Below, piece by piece: positions 1-8,695 of a stretch of 64,000 nucleotides of DNA. A model generated the notes under the pieces. That model did no database searches. It saw nothing but the letters and a program-made list of their open reading frames with translations, and was not told where the DNA came from. A program made the translations under genes and the position numbers. This stretch comes from Litorilituus lipolyticus (GTDB lineage: Bacteria > Pseudomonadota > Gammaproteobacteria > Enterobacterales > Alteromonadaceae). Positions within the stretch are counted from its first letter, which is position 1, and each line of letters opens with the position of its first letter. The DNA lies in NCBI RefSeq assembly GCF_006439335.1, contig NZ_SAWY01000038.1, positions 147,795 through 211,794 of the forward strand. Reading direction: 5' to 3'.

Positions 1-1506
1 ACCTTCACTATCTGGCAACAATAACTCAAGCTTAATGGGTATATGTAATGCCTTGGGATCGAGTTGTGACTTTGTTACTGGCGATTGTTGAGATAAAGTT
101 AACTGGTATGTTTTAGTTAAAGTATCATAAACTTCACTTACATTGATTTGTGGTGTTCCAAATTGGCTATACCACAATTTGAACTGAGATAAATCTTTAG
201 CACTAGCACTACTCATAGCGTCGATAAAATCATCACAAGTAACTGCCATTCCATCATAACGTTTAAAGTATAGATCCATCCCCTTTCTGAAGTTTTCCGC
301 ACCAATTAAGGTGTGAAGCATTCTAATAACCTCAGCTCCTTTTTCATACACGGTAAGCGTATAAAAGTTATTCATTTCAAGAACTTTTGTCGGTCTTATC
401 GGGTGAGCCATCGGCCCTGCATCTTCAGCAAATTGCTGAGCACGTAATAACCTAACATTTTGAATACGAGTAACAGCACTTGAATGCATATCAGCACTAA
501 ATTGTTGATCGCGAAAAACAGTTAACCCTTCTTTTAAACTTAACTGAAACCAATCACGACAAGTAACTCGGTTACCTGTCCAATTATGGAAATATTCATG
601 GGCTATTACCGCTTCAATATTAAAATAGTCGCTGTCTGTAGCACAATCTGAATCAGCGAGAACATATTTAGAATTAAATACATTCAAACCTTTATTCTCC
701 ATTGCACCCATATTGAAAAAATCAACGGCGACAATCATGTAAATATCCAGATCATATTCAAGGCCATAAACTTGCTCATCCCATGCCATCGACTTTTTCA
801 ATGATGTCATTGCATGCTCAGCTTTATGTAAGTTACCTTGATCTACAAAAATTTCTAAATTGACTTCTCGACCTGAACTCGTCGTAAAAGAATCTGTCAA
901 TAAATCAAAATTCCCCGCTACTAAAGCAAATAAATAACATGGCTTTGGAAAAGGGTCATACCAAGTAACAAAGTGCATCCCTTCAGCTAAATCACCTGAA
1001 TCAATTTTATTACCATTTGCAAGCAAATAGGGATAATTGACTTTATTGGCAATAACTTTAGTGGTAAACGTAGCCATTACATCTGGTCTATCTAAATAAT
1101 AAGTTATACGCCTAAAACCTTCTGCTTCACACTGCGTACAAAACGCCTCTCCAGACTTAAATAAACCTTCTAATGCAGTATTTTCTTCAGGATTAACTTC
1201 CGTTACGATTACCACTTTAAACTCACCTTGAGTTTTGCTAAATAGGCTCGATGGCAGTGTTAGGTGGGTATCATTAATCTCATATTGCTGAGCTGATAAA
1301 GCTTGATTTTCTAACGTGATAGATATCAGCTTTACATGCTCTCCATTTAAAACCAAATCACATAAAGATTCATTCGCCTTAGTTACTAATAGTTCACTTA
1401 CAACTTGTGTGTTCTTATCATCTAACGTAACCGTTAAATTGACATGTGAAATATTAAAATCAGATGGAGAATAGTCGGATAAAAAACGAGGAGATGAATC
1501 AGTCAT
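1..1506 (-). CDS. pepN: Aminopeptidase N (M1 zinc metallopeptidase), 3'-truncated by window edge
   Basis: The first 502 codons are present; the rest lies beyond the left edge. I translated this from the reverse strand: the protein begins MTDSSPRFLSDYSPSD and carries the M1-family exopeptidase motif GAMEN (about residue 265) and the zinc motif HEYFH (H303, E304, H307), followed by NWTGNRVTCRDWFQLSLKEG. These are hallmarks of the M1 family, which removes N-terminal residues from cytoplasmic peptides. The ATG at 1506 has an AAAGG ribosome site nine bases upstream. The N-terminal layout agrees with gammaproteobacterial PepN, which is usually about 870 residues, so roughly 370 residues should be missing. 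A hairpin that ends the upstream nhaC gene separates the two, so pepN probably has its own promoter or relies on readthrough. Confidence 0.95.
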   Translation of the reverse strand, partial: MTDSSPRFLSDYSPSDFNISHVNLTVTLDDKNTQVVSELLVTKANESLCDLVLNGEHVKLISITLENQALSAQQYEINDTHLTLPSSLFSKTQGEFKVVIVTEVNPEENTALEGLFKSGEAFCTQCEAEGFRRITYYLDRPDVMATFTTKVIANKVNYPYLLANGNKIDSGDLAEGMHFVTWYDPFPKPCYLFALVAGNFDLLTDSFTTSSGREVNLEIFVDQGNLHKAEHAMTSLKKSMAWDEQVYGLEYDLDIYMIVAVDFFNMGAMENKGLNVFNSKYVLADSDCATDSDYFNIEAVIAHEYFHNWTGNRVTCRDWFQLSLKEGLTVFRDQQFSADMHSSAVTRIQNVRLLRAQQFAEDAGPMAHPIRPTKVLEMNNFYTLTVYEKGAEVIRMLHTLIGAENFRKGMDLYFKRYDGMAVTCDDFIDAMSSASAKDLSQFKLWYSQFGTPQINVSEVYDTLTKTYQLTLSQQSPVTKSQLDPKALHIPIKLELLLPDSEG

Positions 1507-1520
1507 AGTGAACCTTTCAA

Positions 1521-1554
1521 TGTCATAAAATAAAATGCCTGCAAAGCAGGCATT
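1521..1554 (-). terminator. Intrinsic terminator after nhaC
   Basis: A perfect 9-bp stem (AATGCCTGC / GCAGGCATT, loop AAA, 1534-1554) is followed on the minus strand by the T-rich run TTTATTTTATG. It lies 43 bases beyond the nhaC stop and just before the pepN start. Confidence 0.85.
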
Positions 1555-1597
1555 AATATAAAAGTCTATTAGTTAACTTAATAGAAGTTAATAATTA

Positions 1598-3055
1598 TTA
1601 CGCCGTTACTTTTTTAGCAAGTGTTTTGATATTAAAACCAATAAAGCCATAGATTACTGCTAAAATTGGATTAATCCAGTTAAAGAAGCAATAGAATATA
1701 TAATCTAACGGATTAACCAGCAACACACCTGACATATAAACAGCACAAGTATTCCATGGTATTAATGGTGAAGTAATAGTACCAGCATCCTCTAAAGTAC
1801 GGCTTAATACTAGAGGATCTAGCCCTCGAGCTTGATACTCTTCTTTATACATACGGCCAGGCATTACAATTGCTATATATTGATCGGCTGTAATCACGTT
1901 AGTACCAATACATGTTGCGACAGTACTCGCTATTAAGCTACCTGTTGATTTAGCTGCTGATAGAATAGCATTGACAAATTTTTTCAGCATGCCTAAATAT
2001 TCTAGTACAGCCCCAAAACTTAAGGCACACATAATTAACCAAACAGTATTTAACATGCCCGACATACCGCCGCCACTTAACAAATCATTAAGCTCTGCAT
2101 TACCTGTTTCAATCACAACACCATCGAAGAAAGCTGTCCATATCACTAGAATATTCGCAGTCAATTGATCACTACCCTCTGCAGATAATCGAATGATTAA
2201 TTCTTGTTGAAACATAAAAGCCCATATAGCACCAACTAAAGCTCCTATAGCCACGGCAGGAAATGCTGGTACTTTCTTAATAGCTAAGCTCAACAAGATT
2301 ATTAAAGGAATTAAATTAAAAACTGAGATGTCAAACTGTTCAGCTAACTGCGCACTTAAGTTATCTATAGCGACATTATTTACTTCTGAAGTCCCATTAA
2401 AACCAAGAATAATAAACAAAACTAATGCGGTAAGGATTGAAGGCGCCGTCGTCCAAAGCATATATCTAATATGGGCAAACAACTCACTGCCCGCAATAGC
2501 AGGAGCAAGGTTAGTAGTTTCTGATAGTGGTGAGATCTTATCACCAAAATAAGCACCAGAGATTACCGCACCAGCTGTAATAGCCGGATCCAACCCTAAC
2601 CCTTGTGCTATACCGATTAGAGCAACACCAATGGTTGCCGCAGTAGTCCATGAACTACCTATACTCATTGAAACTACACCACACATTATACAGGCTGCAG
2701 CATAAAACCATGATGGGTTAAGTATTTTCAAACCATAGTAAATCATCGTTGGCACTGTACCTGATAATAACCAAGTACCGATTAGGGAGCCTACGGCAAA
2801 TAAAATCAGCACAGCACCGAGTGATAGTGAAATACCTTTCACTATAGCCTTTTCCATGTCATGCCATTGATGACCATTTTTCAAACCAATGACAATAGCA
2901 ATCCCCATAGAGAATAGTAATGCTATTTGATTTGGCCCATAAGAGGAATTATCTCCAAAAAACGTAACCGCAAGTGCTAATAACCCTATTAAAGAGATTA
3001 CCGGTATGGATGCATCTAACATAGAGGGTGATTTGACTTGATTTAACTCAGACAT
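1598..3055 (-). CDS. nhaC: Na+/H+ antiporter, NhaC family
   Basis: A 485-residue, very hydrophobic inner-membrane protein with about a dozen predicted membrane segments. The central region, with SIGSSWTTAATIG and GAYFGDKISPLSETTNLAP, is typical of NhaC antiporters, which exchange sodium for protons. The repeat-like second half contains GTNVITADQYIAIVMPGRMY, also characteristic of the family. Length is normal. The gene appears monocistronic: hairpins flank it on both sides and the next upstream gene (prc) ends in its own terminator. A sodium antiporter fits a marine organism that uses sodium gradients. The exact ion preference (malate/lactate-linked or plain Na+/H+) cannot be read from the sequence. 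Confidence 0.9.
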   Translation of the reverse strand: MSELNQVKSPSMLDASIPVISLIGLLALAVTFFGDNSSYGPNQIALLFSMGIAIVIGLKNGHQWHDMEKAIVKGISLSLGAVLILFAVGSLIGTWLLSGTVPTMIYYGLKILNPSWFYAAACIMCGVVSMSIGSSWTTAATIGVALIGIAQGLGLDPAITAGAVISGAYFGDKISPLSETTNLAPAIAGSELFAHIRYMLWTTAPSILTALVLFIILGFNGTSEVNNVAIDNLSAQLAEQFDISVFNLIPLIILLSLAIKKVPAFPAVAIGALVGAIWAFMFQQELIIRLSAEGSDQLTANILVIWTAFFDGVVIETGNAELNDLLSGGGMSGMLNTVWLIMCALSFGAVLEYLGMLKKFVNAILSAAKSTGSLIASTVATCIGTNVITADQYIAIVMPGRMYKEEYQARGLDPLVLSRTLEDAGTITSPLIPWNTCAVYMSGVLLVNPLDYIFYCFFNWINPILAVIYGFIGFNIKTLAKKVTA

Positions 3056-3168
3056 GGTATAACAGAACCTTTTATCGTTATTATTATTTATAAGTTTTAT
3101 ATTTTCTTTTATTCTTCATCATACTTATACAAAAAAACTAAATAAAAATATCATGGGAATAAAATAAT

Positions 3169-3192
3169 AAAGCCGCCTCTACGGGCGGCTTT
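3169..3192 (-). terminator. Intrinsic terminator after prc
   Basis: GC-rich stem AAAGCCGCC / GGCGGCTTT (3169-3177 with 3184-3192) on a short loop. A T-rich minus-strand tail (TTATTATTTT) follows, shortly after the prc stop. Confidence 0.85.
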
Positions 3193-3207
3193 TAATTTTG
3201 TTAGCGA

Positions 3208-5253
3208 TTACTTTTTAGCAACTTTACCTAAAGAGATCAAGTCAAAGGTGATTCTCGCTGTTTCATCTAAAAATGGATCTAAGTCATCTAACTCTTCACC
3301 CAAATCATCGAGATTTTCAACTTTTTCTTTACCTAAATTAACTAAACGCTCGTTTACTCTAACTAGGCGTTTGGCCTTATTCGTTTCTCTTTTAGCCTTC
3401 CTTTCAGCTAAATTCAACGAAATACTTTTGTTATCTTTCTCTTCTTGATACGTAGCAATATCTTCCAATAAGTAATTAAATTCTTGATTATCTTTAATTC
3501 TTTGTTGATATAGCGATGTTAAATAATCAATATCTGTAGAGATATCATTTAGCGGTGTATACTGGGCTTTTTTGATTTGATCCCAAGGTAACGCGTTTTC
3601 TTCTTTACTTTCACCCCAATCTTCTGGGTCTACAGCACTTGGAAAAGCAATATCAGGTAGAACACCGCGATGTTGCGTGCTGCCACCATTTATGCGATAG
3701 AACTTTGCAATAGTATACTGAATGCTACCTAAAGGCTTTTCGTATAAATCATATACACGACCTAAACCTCTATGTTGTTGAACAGTTCCCTTACCAAAGG
3801 TATGTTCACCCACTATCACACCACGACCATAATCTTGAATCGCAGCAGAAAAAATTTCAGAAGCTGAGGCACTGTATCTATCAACCATTACTGTTAATGG
3901 TCCATCATAATAACTTATACCATCTTTATCACGGTTCACTTGAACTCTATCTGCTCCATCGCGAATTTGAACTACGGGTCCTTTATCAATAAAGAGACCT
4001 GTCAATAATGTTGCTTCTGTTAATGAACCACCACCATTTCCACGTAAATCAACGATTATACCTTGAACGTCTTGTTCTTTTAGTTTGGCTATTTCTTTTT
4101 TAACATCGCGAGAAAGGTTGTTATAAAAGCTAGGGATAGTAATTATTCCCAGTTTTTTCGAATCAGCTTGTTTAGGGTTCTCCTGATAAACTTCAGACTT
4201 AGCGGCTCTATCTTCAAGTTTTATAATATCTCTGATAATAGAAACAATTTTAATATTTGCTTCATCATCAGATTCACCTGAAAGTACCTGTAAACGAACA
4301 GTCGTACCTTTAGGACCTTTGATTAATTCAACAACATCATCTAAACGCCATCCAATAACATCTTCGAAGTCATCTTCTCCTTGCGCGACTCCAACAATGC
4401 GATCTTTTGCTTTTAATTGGTTAGATTTGTCTGCTGGACCGCCCGTAACAACACGGTGGATTACAGTATAATCTTCAATCGCTCTAAGCTCGGCACCAAT
4501 ACCTTCAAGTGACAAATTCATGTCAACTTGGAAACGTTCGGCATTTCGAGGTGATAAATATGAAGTATGAGGCTCTACAACACGAGCAAAACTATTCATT
4601 ACAATTTGAAAAGCATCTTCACTTTCACTTTGCTTTAAGCGCTTAATGGCATAACTATATCGCTTAGTTAATACCTCTTTTATCTTATCCCACTTTTTAC
4701 CAGTCAAAGTTAAATTTAATGCATCAGACTTAACTTTTTTACGCCATAACTCATTCAATTCAGCTTCTGTTTTAGCCCAAGGAGCCTCTTCTCTATCGAA
4801 GCTGTAAACTTCCTCTTTAGTAAAATCAAAAGGTTTATCTAATAAGCTAATAGCGTACTCATAACGCTCTAAACGACGTAGTAAATTGACGTTAAAAATA
4901 TCATAAGCAGCATCGAGTTTTCCACGTGCTATTACGTTATCAAAATCTTCACGGTATTTAGAGAAATCTTCAATATCAGAAGCTAAAAAAACATTACGAG
5001 CATAATCAAGCTGTTTAATATAGCGATCAAAAACTTCCGCTGACAACTCATCACTTATCTTAACTTTTTTATAATGCGCTCGCGTAAATCGTGCCGATAT
5101 TCGTTTACTTGCTGTTGCGTGTTGGCTTTCAGGGCTCAATACGGGTAGCTCTTCAGGAACAGAGGCCTTTTCAAATGCGAGTGAATCGACACTGGTAAAT
5201 GAAAAACTTATTGATAATGAAACAGCAATTGCGATACGACAAAATTTTTGCAT
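3208..5253 (-). CDS. prc: Tail-specific periplasmic protease Prc
   Basis: 681 residues with a cleavable-looking signal peptide (hydrophobic stretch ending near SLAFEKA). Prc degrades periplasmic proteins by recognising nonpolar C-termini and trims some lipoproteins and cell-wall enzymes. A PDZ domain lies around residues 240-320 (GIGAELRAIEDYTVIHRV). The serine-lysine dyad is visible: SASASE with S463, and FGKGTVQQ with K488, 25 residues apart as in the E. coli enzyme. Length matches the enterobacterial protein. The gene follows proQ by 48 bases, as in E. coli, so co-transcription is likely. A terminator follows directly. Confidence 0.96.
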   Translation of the reverse strand: MQKFCRIAIAVSLSISFSFTSVDSLAFEKASVPEELPVLSPESQHATASKRISARFTRAHYKKVKISDELSAEVFDRYIKQLDYARNVFLASDIEDFSKYREDFDNVIARGKLDAAYDIFNVNLLRRLERYEYAISLLDKPFDFTKEEVYSFDREEAPWAKTEAELNELWRKKVKSDALNLTLTGKKWDKIKEVLTKRYSYAIKRLKQSESEDAFQIVMNSFARVVEPHTSYLSPRNAERFQVDMNLSLEGIGAELRAIEDYTVIHRVVTGGPADKSNQLKAKDRIVGVAQGEDDFEDVIGWRLDDVVELIKGPKGTTVRLQVLSGESDDEANIKIVSIIRDIIKLEDRAAKSEVYQENPKQADSKKLGIITIPSFYNNLSRDVKKEIAKLKEQDVQGIIVDLRGNGGGSLTEATLLTGLFIDKGPVVQIRDGADRVQVNRDKDGISYYDGPLTVMVDRYSASASEIFSAAIQDYGRGVIVGEHTFGKGTVQQHRGLGRVYDLYEKPLGSIQYTIAKFYRINGGSTQHRGVLPDIAFPSAVDPEDWGESKEENALPWDQIKKAQYTPLNDISTDIDYLTSLYQQRIKDNQEFNYLLEDIATYQEEKDNKSISLNLAERKAKRETNKAKRLVRVNERLVNLGKEKVENLDDLGEELDDLDPFLDETARITFDLISLGKVAKK

Positions 5254-5301
5254 GCATTAACTCCAAAATAGGGACATAACTTGCAGTACTATGACCGCTT
5301 A

Positions 5302-5973
5302 TTATAAAAATATATTCTTCAATTGAGTCTTGATTACCATTCCAGAATCAAGCTGTACACTGATATCATTACCAGATATCTCAGATATTGTGGCATTCAT
5401 TGGTGAATTACCCAATTGAACTCTAACCTTGTTACCAACTTTAATTGTAGTTGCTTCTACCGGTTTTAGTGGTGCAGACTCAGTTTTAGGCGTAGATACT
5501 TTTGTCGACTTAACTTGTTTAAACTTATTCGACTTTGAAAGTTCTCGCTTAGAGCCCTCTGATTTATTACCTTTAGAGCTTTTGTCACCATCTTTAGTTT
5601 TATACGACTTTTGCTGTTCTTTGTCTGTCGCTTTTTTGTTACCAAATTTTTCTTGGCTCTCTTTTAATGTCTTGCTGGCATAATTTGCTTGCTCTTCATC
5701 GATTTCAGCAATCTCTTTTCCATCAACATCAACACGAAAAGCGCCAAGCTTTACTGACTTAAGGTATCGCCAGCTACTAGTGTAATGACGTAATGCCTGA
5801 CGTAAACGAGTTTTACTTACTGTTTCGTCACCTTCTAATCGCTCAGCTAAGTCTTGAAAAATACCAACTTTTAATGGCTTTACAGGGCCTTTAATTGAAA
5901 AACACTCAGGGAATTTCTCAGTTAAATAGGCAATAATTTCTTTTGTACTTGTACGTTTAAGTTCAGTTTCCAT
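5302..5973 (-). CDS. proQ: RNA chaperone ProQ
   Basis: 223 residues in three parts. The FinO-like RNA-binding domain (about 1-115) contains FPECFSIKGPVKPLKVGIF and RLRQALRHYTSSWRYL, both diagnostic. A long lysine/serine-rich linker follows (about 120-170), then a small Tudor/KOW-like C-terminal domain (GNKVRVQLGNSPMNATISEI). ProQ binds structured small RNAs and mRNA 3' ends and influences osmotic stress responses. The order msrC - small gene - proQ - prc resembles the E. coli msrC-proQ-prc arrangement, with one extra small gene here. The linker is low-complexity and probably disordered. Confidence 0.95.
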   Translation of the reverse strand: METELKRTSTKEIIAYLTEKFPECFSIKGPVKPLKVGIFQDLAERLEGDETVSKTRLRQALRHYTSSWRYLKSVKLGAFRVDVDGKEIAEIDEEQANYASKTLKESQEKFGNKKATDKEQQKSYKTKDGDKSSKGNKSEGSKRELSKSNKFKQVKSTKVSTPKTESAPLKPVEATTIKVGNKVRVQLGNSPMNATISEISGNDISVQLDSGMVIKTQLKNIFL

Positions 5974-6037
5974 AAATACAACTTTTAAAGTTCTGTTAAT
6001 GTTCTTGTTAAAAAATATCTTCGTCTTAGTATATTAA

Positions 6038-6322
6038 CTAGTCTTGCTGAAGATGTTGTTCTCTGTTGTCTAGCAAATGCCGACACCAATCATATATATC
6101 GTCTGTTTCAATTTCGGGTAGCGCTTCTTGGCCAATCCATGTGTCCCATACTAATGCTAGTAATCCTTCCAGCACTTCTGTTTCTATATCTTCTTCAGCG
6201 AGATCATACAAGGTGTGATAAATTTCATTAACACGCTCTGCAACGATTTCTTCTTGGCCATCCCAGTCTCCTACGATGCCTTCTGTTACTAAATAGTCAT
6301 GTATTACGACAAACTCTTTCAT
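6038..6322 (-). CDS. Small acidic protein of unknown function
   Basis: A 94-residue protein rich in aspartate and glutamate (EEIVAERVNEIY, LAEEDIETEVLEG, PEIETDDIYDW), with several tryptophans and one cysteine. I do not recognise a named family. There is no signal peptide or membrane segment, so it is probably cytoplasmic. It starts only four bases after the msrC stop and precedes proQ by 64 bases on the same strand, so it is probably translated from the msrC-proQ-prc message. The tight spacing and coherent composition support a real gene. Its acidic helices next to the basic RNA chaperone ProQ are suggestive but prove nothing. Confidence 0.75.
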   Translation of the reverse strand: MKEFVVIHDYLVTEGIVGDWDGQEEIVAERVNEIYHTLYDLAEEDIETEVLEGLLALVWDTWIGQEALPEIETDDIYDWCRHLLDNREQHLQQD

Positions 6323-6326
6323 TAAA

Positions 6327-6806
6327 TTAGCTTACTGTTAGATGCTTAGCCAATAAATCGACTATTGCAGATAAACCTTCTTGATCATTTTGATCAAACC
6401 TATCAAATACAGTGCTATCAATATCTAAAACAGCTACAACTTTACCTTCAACAATTAACGGTAATACTATTTCAGAATTGGTTGTTGCATCACAGGCAAT
6501 ATGGCCTGAAAACTGATGAACATCAGCTACTCGTTGTACCTTAGCAGTACTTGCTGCCGCACCACATACACCTTTAGATAAAGGTATACGAATACAAGCC
6601 ACTTTACCTTGAAAAGGCCCCAGCACAAGCTCATCTTCAATAACACGATAAAAACCAACCCAATTAACTTCATCAAGATGTTCAAAAAGTAATGCGCTTA
6701 AATTTGCCATATTGGCAATTATATCTTCTTCACCTTGAATTAGTGCGTGCGATTGCTCTAATAGCATTGGGTATAATGATGTTTGACTATTCAACGATAA
6801 TTCCAC
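6327..6806 (-). CDS. msrC: Free methionine-(R)-sulfoxide reductase (GAF domain)
   Basis: 159 residues forming one GAF domain. The enzyme reduces free methionine R-sulfoxide in the cytoplasm using thioredoxin. All three cysteines expected of this family are present: C71 (VACIRIP), C81 (KGVCGAAA) and C105 (HIACDATTNSEIV). The NWVGFYR and DIDS motifs (DIDS in the C-terminal half) also fit. Length is normal (E. coli YebR/MsrC is about 165). It heads the four-gene block with the acidic small protein, proQ and prc. The 184 bases upstream (6807-6990) should contain the promoter, but I see no convincing -35/-10 pair there. Confidence 0.93.
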   Translation of the reverse strand: MELSLNSQTSLYPMLLEQSHALIQGEEDIIANMANLSALLFEHLDEVNWVGFYRVIEDELVLGPFQGKVACIRIPLSKGVCGAAASTAKVQRVADVHQFSGHIACDATTNSEIVLPLIVEGKVVAVLDIDSTVFDRFDQNDQEGLSAIVDLLAKHLTVS

Positions 6807-6990
6807 AATGAGGCAAAAACGGTCGTTAAAGACAGGAACTCGTTCTCACGCCAATTTTTACTGATATCAAAAAGCGCATAACATACCTAAATTACCAACA
6901 TAATTAAAGCTTTTATCACTGAATAAAGCCACATTTACCATAGAAGTGACTAATTTTGTTTCTATTTAGTATTTTTTCATTCAATTATTA

Positions 6991-7791
6991 CTAATTTATG
7001 GCAAACTTTACGATAACACTCGCCTTTATTTTATTCGTTCCTGTCAAGCTTCTATGCCTTACTGAACTATCTTCAGCCATCATTGCCATACTATATTGTG
7101 GTTGGTAATGGTTATTTGATAATTCTTTTAAATAAACCATTTTGCCAAGAGTAACACCAGCGTGTTTTGCAATAACCGATGCTTTTTGACTTGCCTGCGA
7201 AATTGCTTGAGTTAATGCTTGCTGATATAACTTATTACTATCTTTAACTGTCATAGACAATGACGATATATGATTTACGCGTATTTTAACTATCTGAGTT
7301 AAAAATTTATCGTAATCATCAATAGAAGAAAAATTAATGGTTACTCGTCTAGTTAACTCAAATAAAGTTGGCTTTTGCTTCTCATATTTTTGTGTCGATA
7401 TTTCATTACTGTCTATATAAACACTGCCTTTTAATGGCTTAGTATTAGTTGATGGGAACTTATGTTTTACTTCAACACCATGTAATTCAATAGCTGGTTT
7501 CTCTTCAACTACGCGTAAATTAACCCTTGCGGAGTTAATGGCCTCCTCCTTGACTCCTATTGACTCTGCTGCATTAATAACTATATTACTTCTTTTATCT
7601 ACCGAAGCTTTAAGTTTATCTGGCACGCGACCACGTTCACTTATCGTTAAAGAAAGCGTAAAGTTATTAGGCGCAACTTCAATGATTCCTTCTCCGGAAA
7701 CTTCAATCACTTGAGCGTCAGCTTTCACCTCAACGCTATATATCGTTATAAAGAATAAACATAATTGAAAAACTTTTGGAATGTTTAACAT
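6991..7791 (-). CDS. SIMPL-domain (DUF541) periplasmic protein
   Basis: 266 residues with an N-terminal signal peptide ending near EVKADAQ. The opening of the mature part, IEVSGEGIIEVAPNNFTLSLTISERG, is the typical SIMPL/DUF541 beginning (compare E. coli YggE, linked to oxidative-stress defence). Also visible are AISQASQKASVIAKHAGVTLG and a C-terminal beta strand (IKASVIVKFAIN). The biochemical function of the family is unsettled. It sits 25 bases downstream of the DUF2057 gene on the same strand, so the two probably form a small operon of exported proteins. Confidence 0.85.
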   Translation of the reverse strand: MLNIPKVFQLCLFFITIYSVEVKADAQVIEVSGEGIIEVAPNNFTLSLTISERGRVPDKLKASVDKRSNIVINAAESIGVKEEAINSARVNLRVVEEKPAIELHGVEVKHKFPSTNTKPLKGSVYIDSNEISTQKYEKQKPTLFELTRRVTINFSSIDDYDKFLTQIVKIRVNHISSLSMTVKDSNKLYQQALTQAISQASQKASVIAKHAGVTLGKMVYLKELSNNHYQPQYSMAMMAEDSSVRHRSLTGTNKIKASVIVKFAIN

Positions 7792-7816
7792 ATTGACGCC
7801 TTATAGTTGGACTGTT

Positions 7817-8536
7817 TTATTGCTTTTTAATAAAAGTAATAAACTCAGCTTTTTCTTTAGCGGAGGCTTTTTGCCACCAGTATTTGAGCATAGGTAAAGT
7901 ATCTACTTTATCCATAACCTTTTCTGTAAATTCTTGTGATCGAGTATCAATATCATTCGTTTCGGTTTTAACGTCTAAATCAGCGATATCATTGTCTATT
8001 GCAACAGCTATTTTTTCTTCAGCTTTTGGTGATGACGGTTTATCCGACAGATCCACAGGCAAAGTTGCTACCACTTTGGTCACTTCCCTTTTAAGTTTAT
8101 AATCTGCATACGTTTCCAATGTAAGTGGAATTGATACGCCATTGTTACTCACCAACATCACTTCCGGTTTACTTACAAATGATTCTGCCTCGCTAATATC
8201 ATTTATGGTGGTAGTTTTAAGCTTAAGTACACTTTGTTTTTCTAGGTTGAACTTAATCACAAAATATTCAGATTCGACAACTCTGTCTTGGCCTAGTTCA
8301 AAATCTTCAAAGACATCTTTATAACGAACAACAATCGTTTGAGTTGTTTGCTGATTTAATTGTTCTGCTGGAATCTTGATAGATTTATTGTTGGAAAAAA
8401 AGCCTTCACTAAACGGCTTGTCATTAACTTCTTTTATTTCTAGATTTTTAGCAACTTCAATGGTAGTTGCTGAAGAAGTAAAACTAAGCAACAAAAGTAA
8501 AATTGTTATAATTTTAATAAAGAAAAATCGGCTCAC
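7817..8536 (-). CDS. DUF2057 (YccT/UPF0319) family exported protein
   Basis: 239 residues with a clear signal peptide (hydrophobic segment, cleavage near TSSATTIEV). The early motif LEIKEVNDKPF, the central SVLKLKTTTINDISEAESF with a following VSNNGVSIPL, and the C-terminal MLKYWWQKASAKEKAEF match the YccT/UPF0319 pattern of periplasmic proteins with unknown function. A charged, lower-complexity insert (about 165-205, SDKPSSPKAEEK) sits before the conserved C-terminus. It is the first gene of a pair with the SIMPL protein. The upstream gap to the prpF terminator is short and T/A-rich, with no obvious promoter. Confidence 0.75.
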   Translation of the reverse strand: MSRFFFIKIITILLLLLSFTSSATTIEVAKNLEIKEVNDKPFSEGFFSNNKSIKIPAEQLNQQTTQTIVVRYKDVFEDFELGQDRVVESEYFVIKFNLEKQSVLKLKTTTINDISEAESFVSKPEVMLVSNNGVSIPLTLETYADYKLKREVTKVVATLPVDLSDKPSSPKAEEKIAVAIDNDIADLDVKTETNDIDTRSQEFTEKVMDKVDTLPMLKYWWQKASAKEKAEFITFIKKQ

Positions 8537-8631
8537 AATATATTCCTTGTGGTTAAAAAAAACGCTGTAGTATTTATACCCCTTAAACTCAACAAGTTAA
8601 AGCAAATCCTTGTGGTAAAATAGAAAAATAC

Positions 8632-8662
8632 TAAAAAAAAACCTGAAAAAATTCAGGTTTTT
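8632..8662 (-). terminator. Intrinsic terminator after prpF
   Basis: Stem AAAAACCTGAA / TTCAGGTTTTT (8637-8662). On the minus strand it runs into eight Ts (complement of the A run at 8633-8640). It lies 34 bases beyond the prpF stop and closes the methylcitrate operon. Confidence 0.85.
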
Positions 8663-8695
8663 AGGAAAATATATATACAAAATGTTATTACAGTA

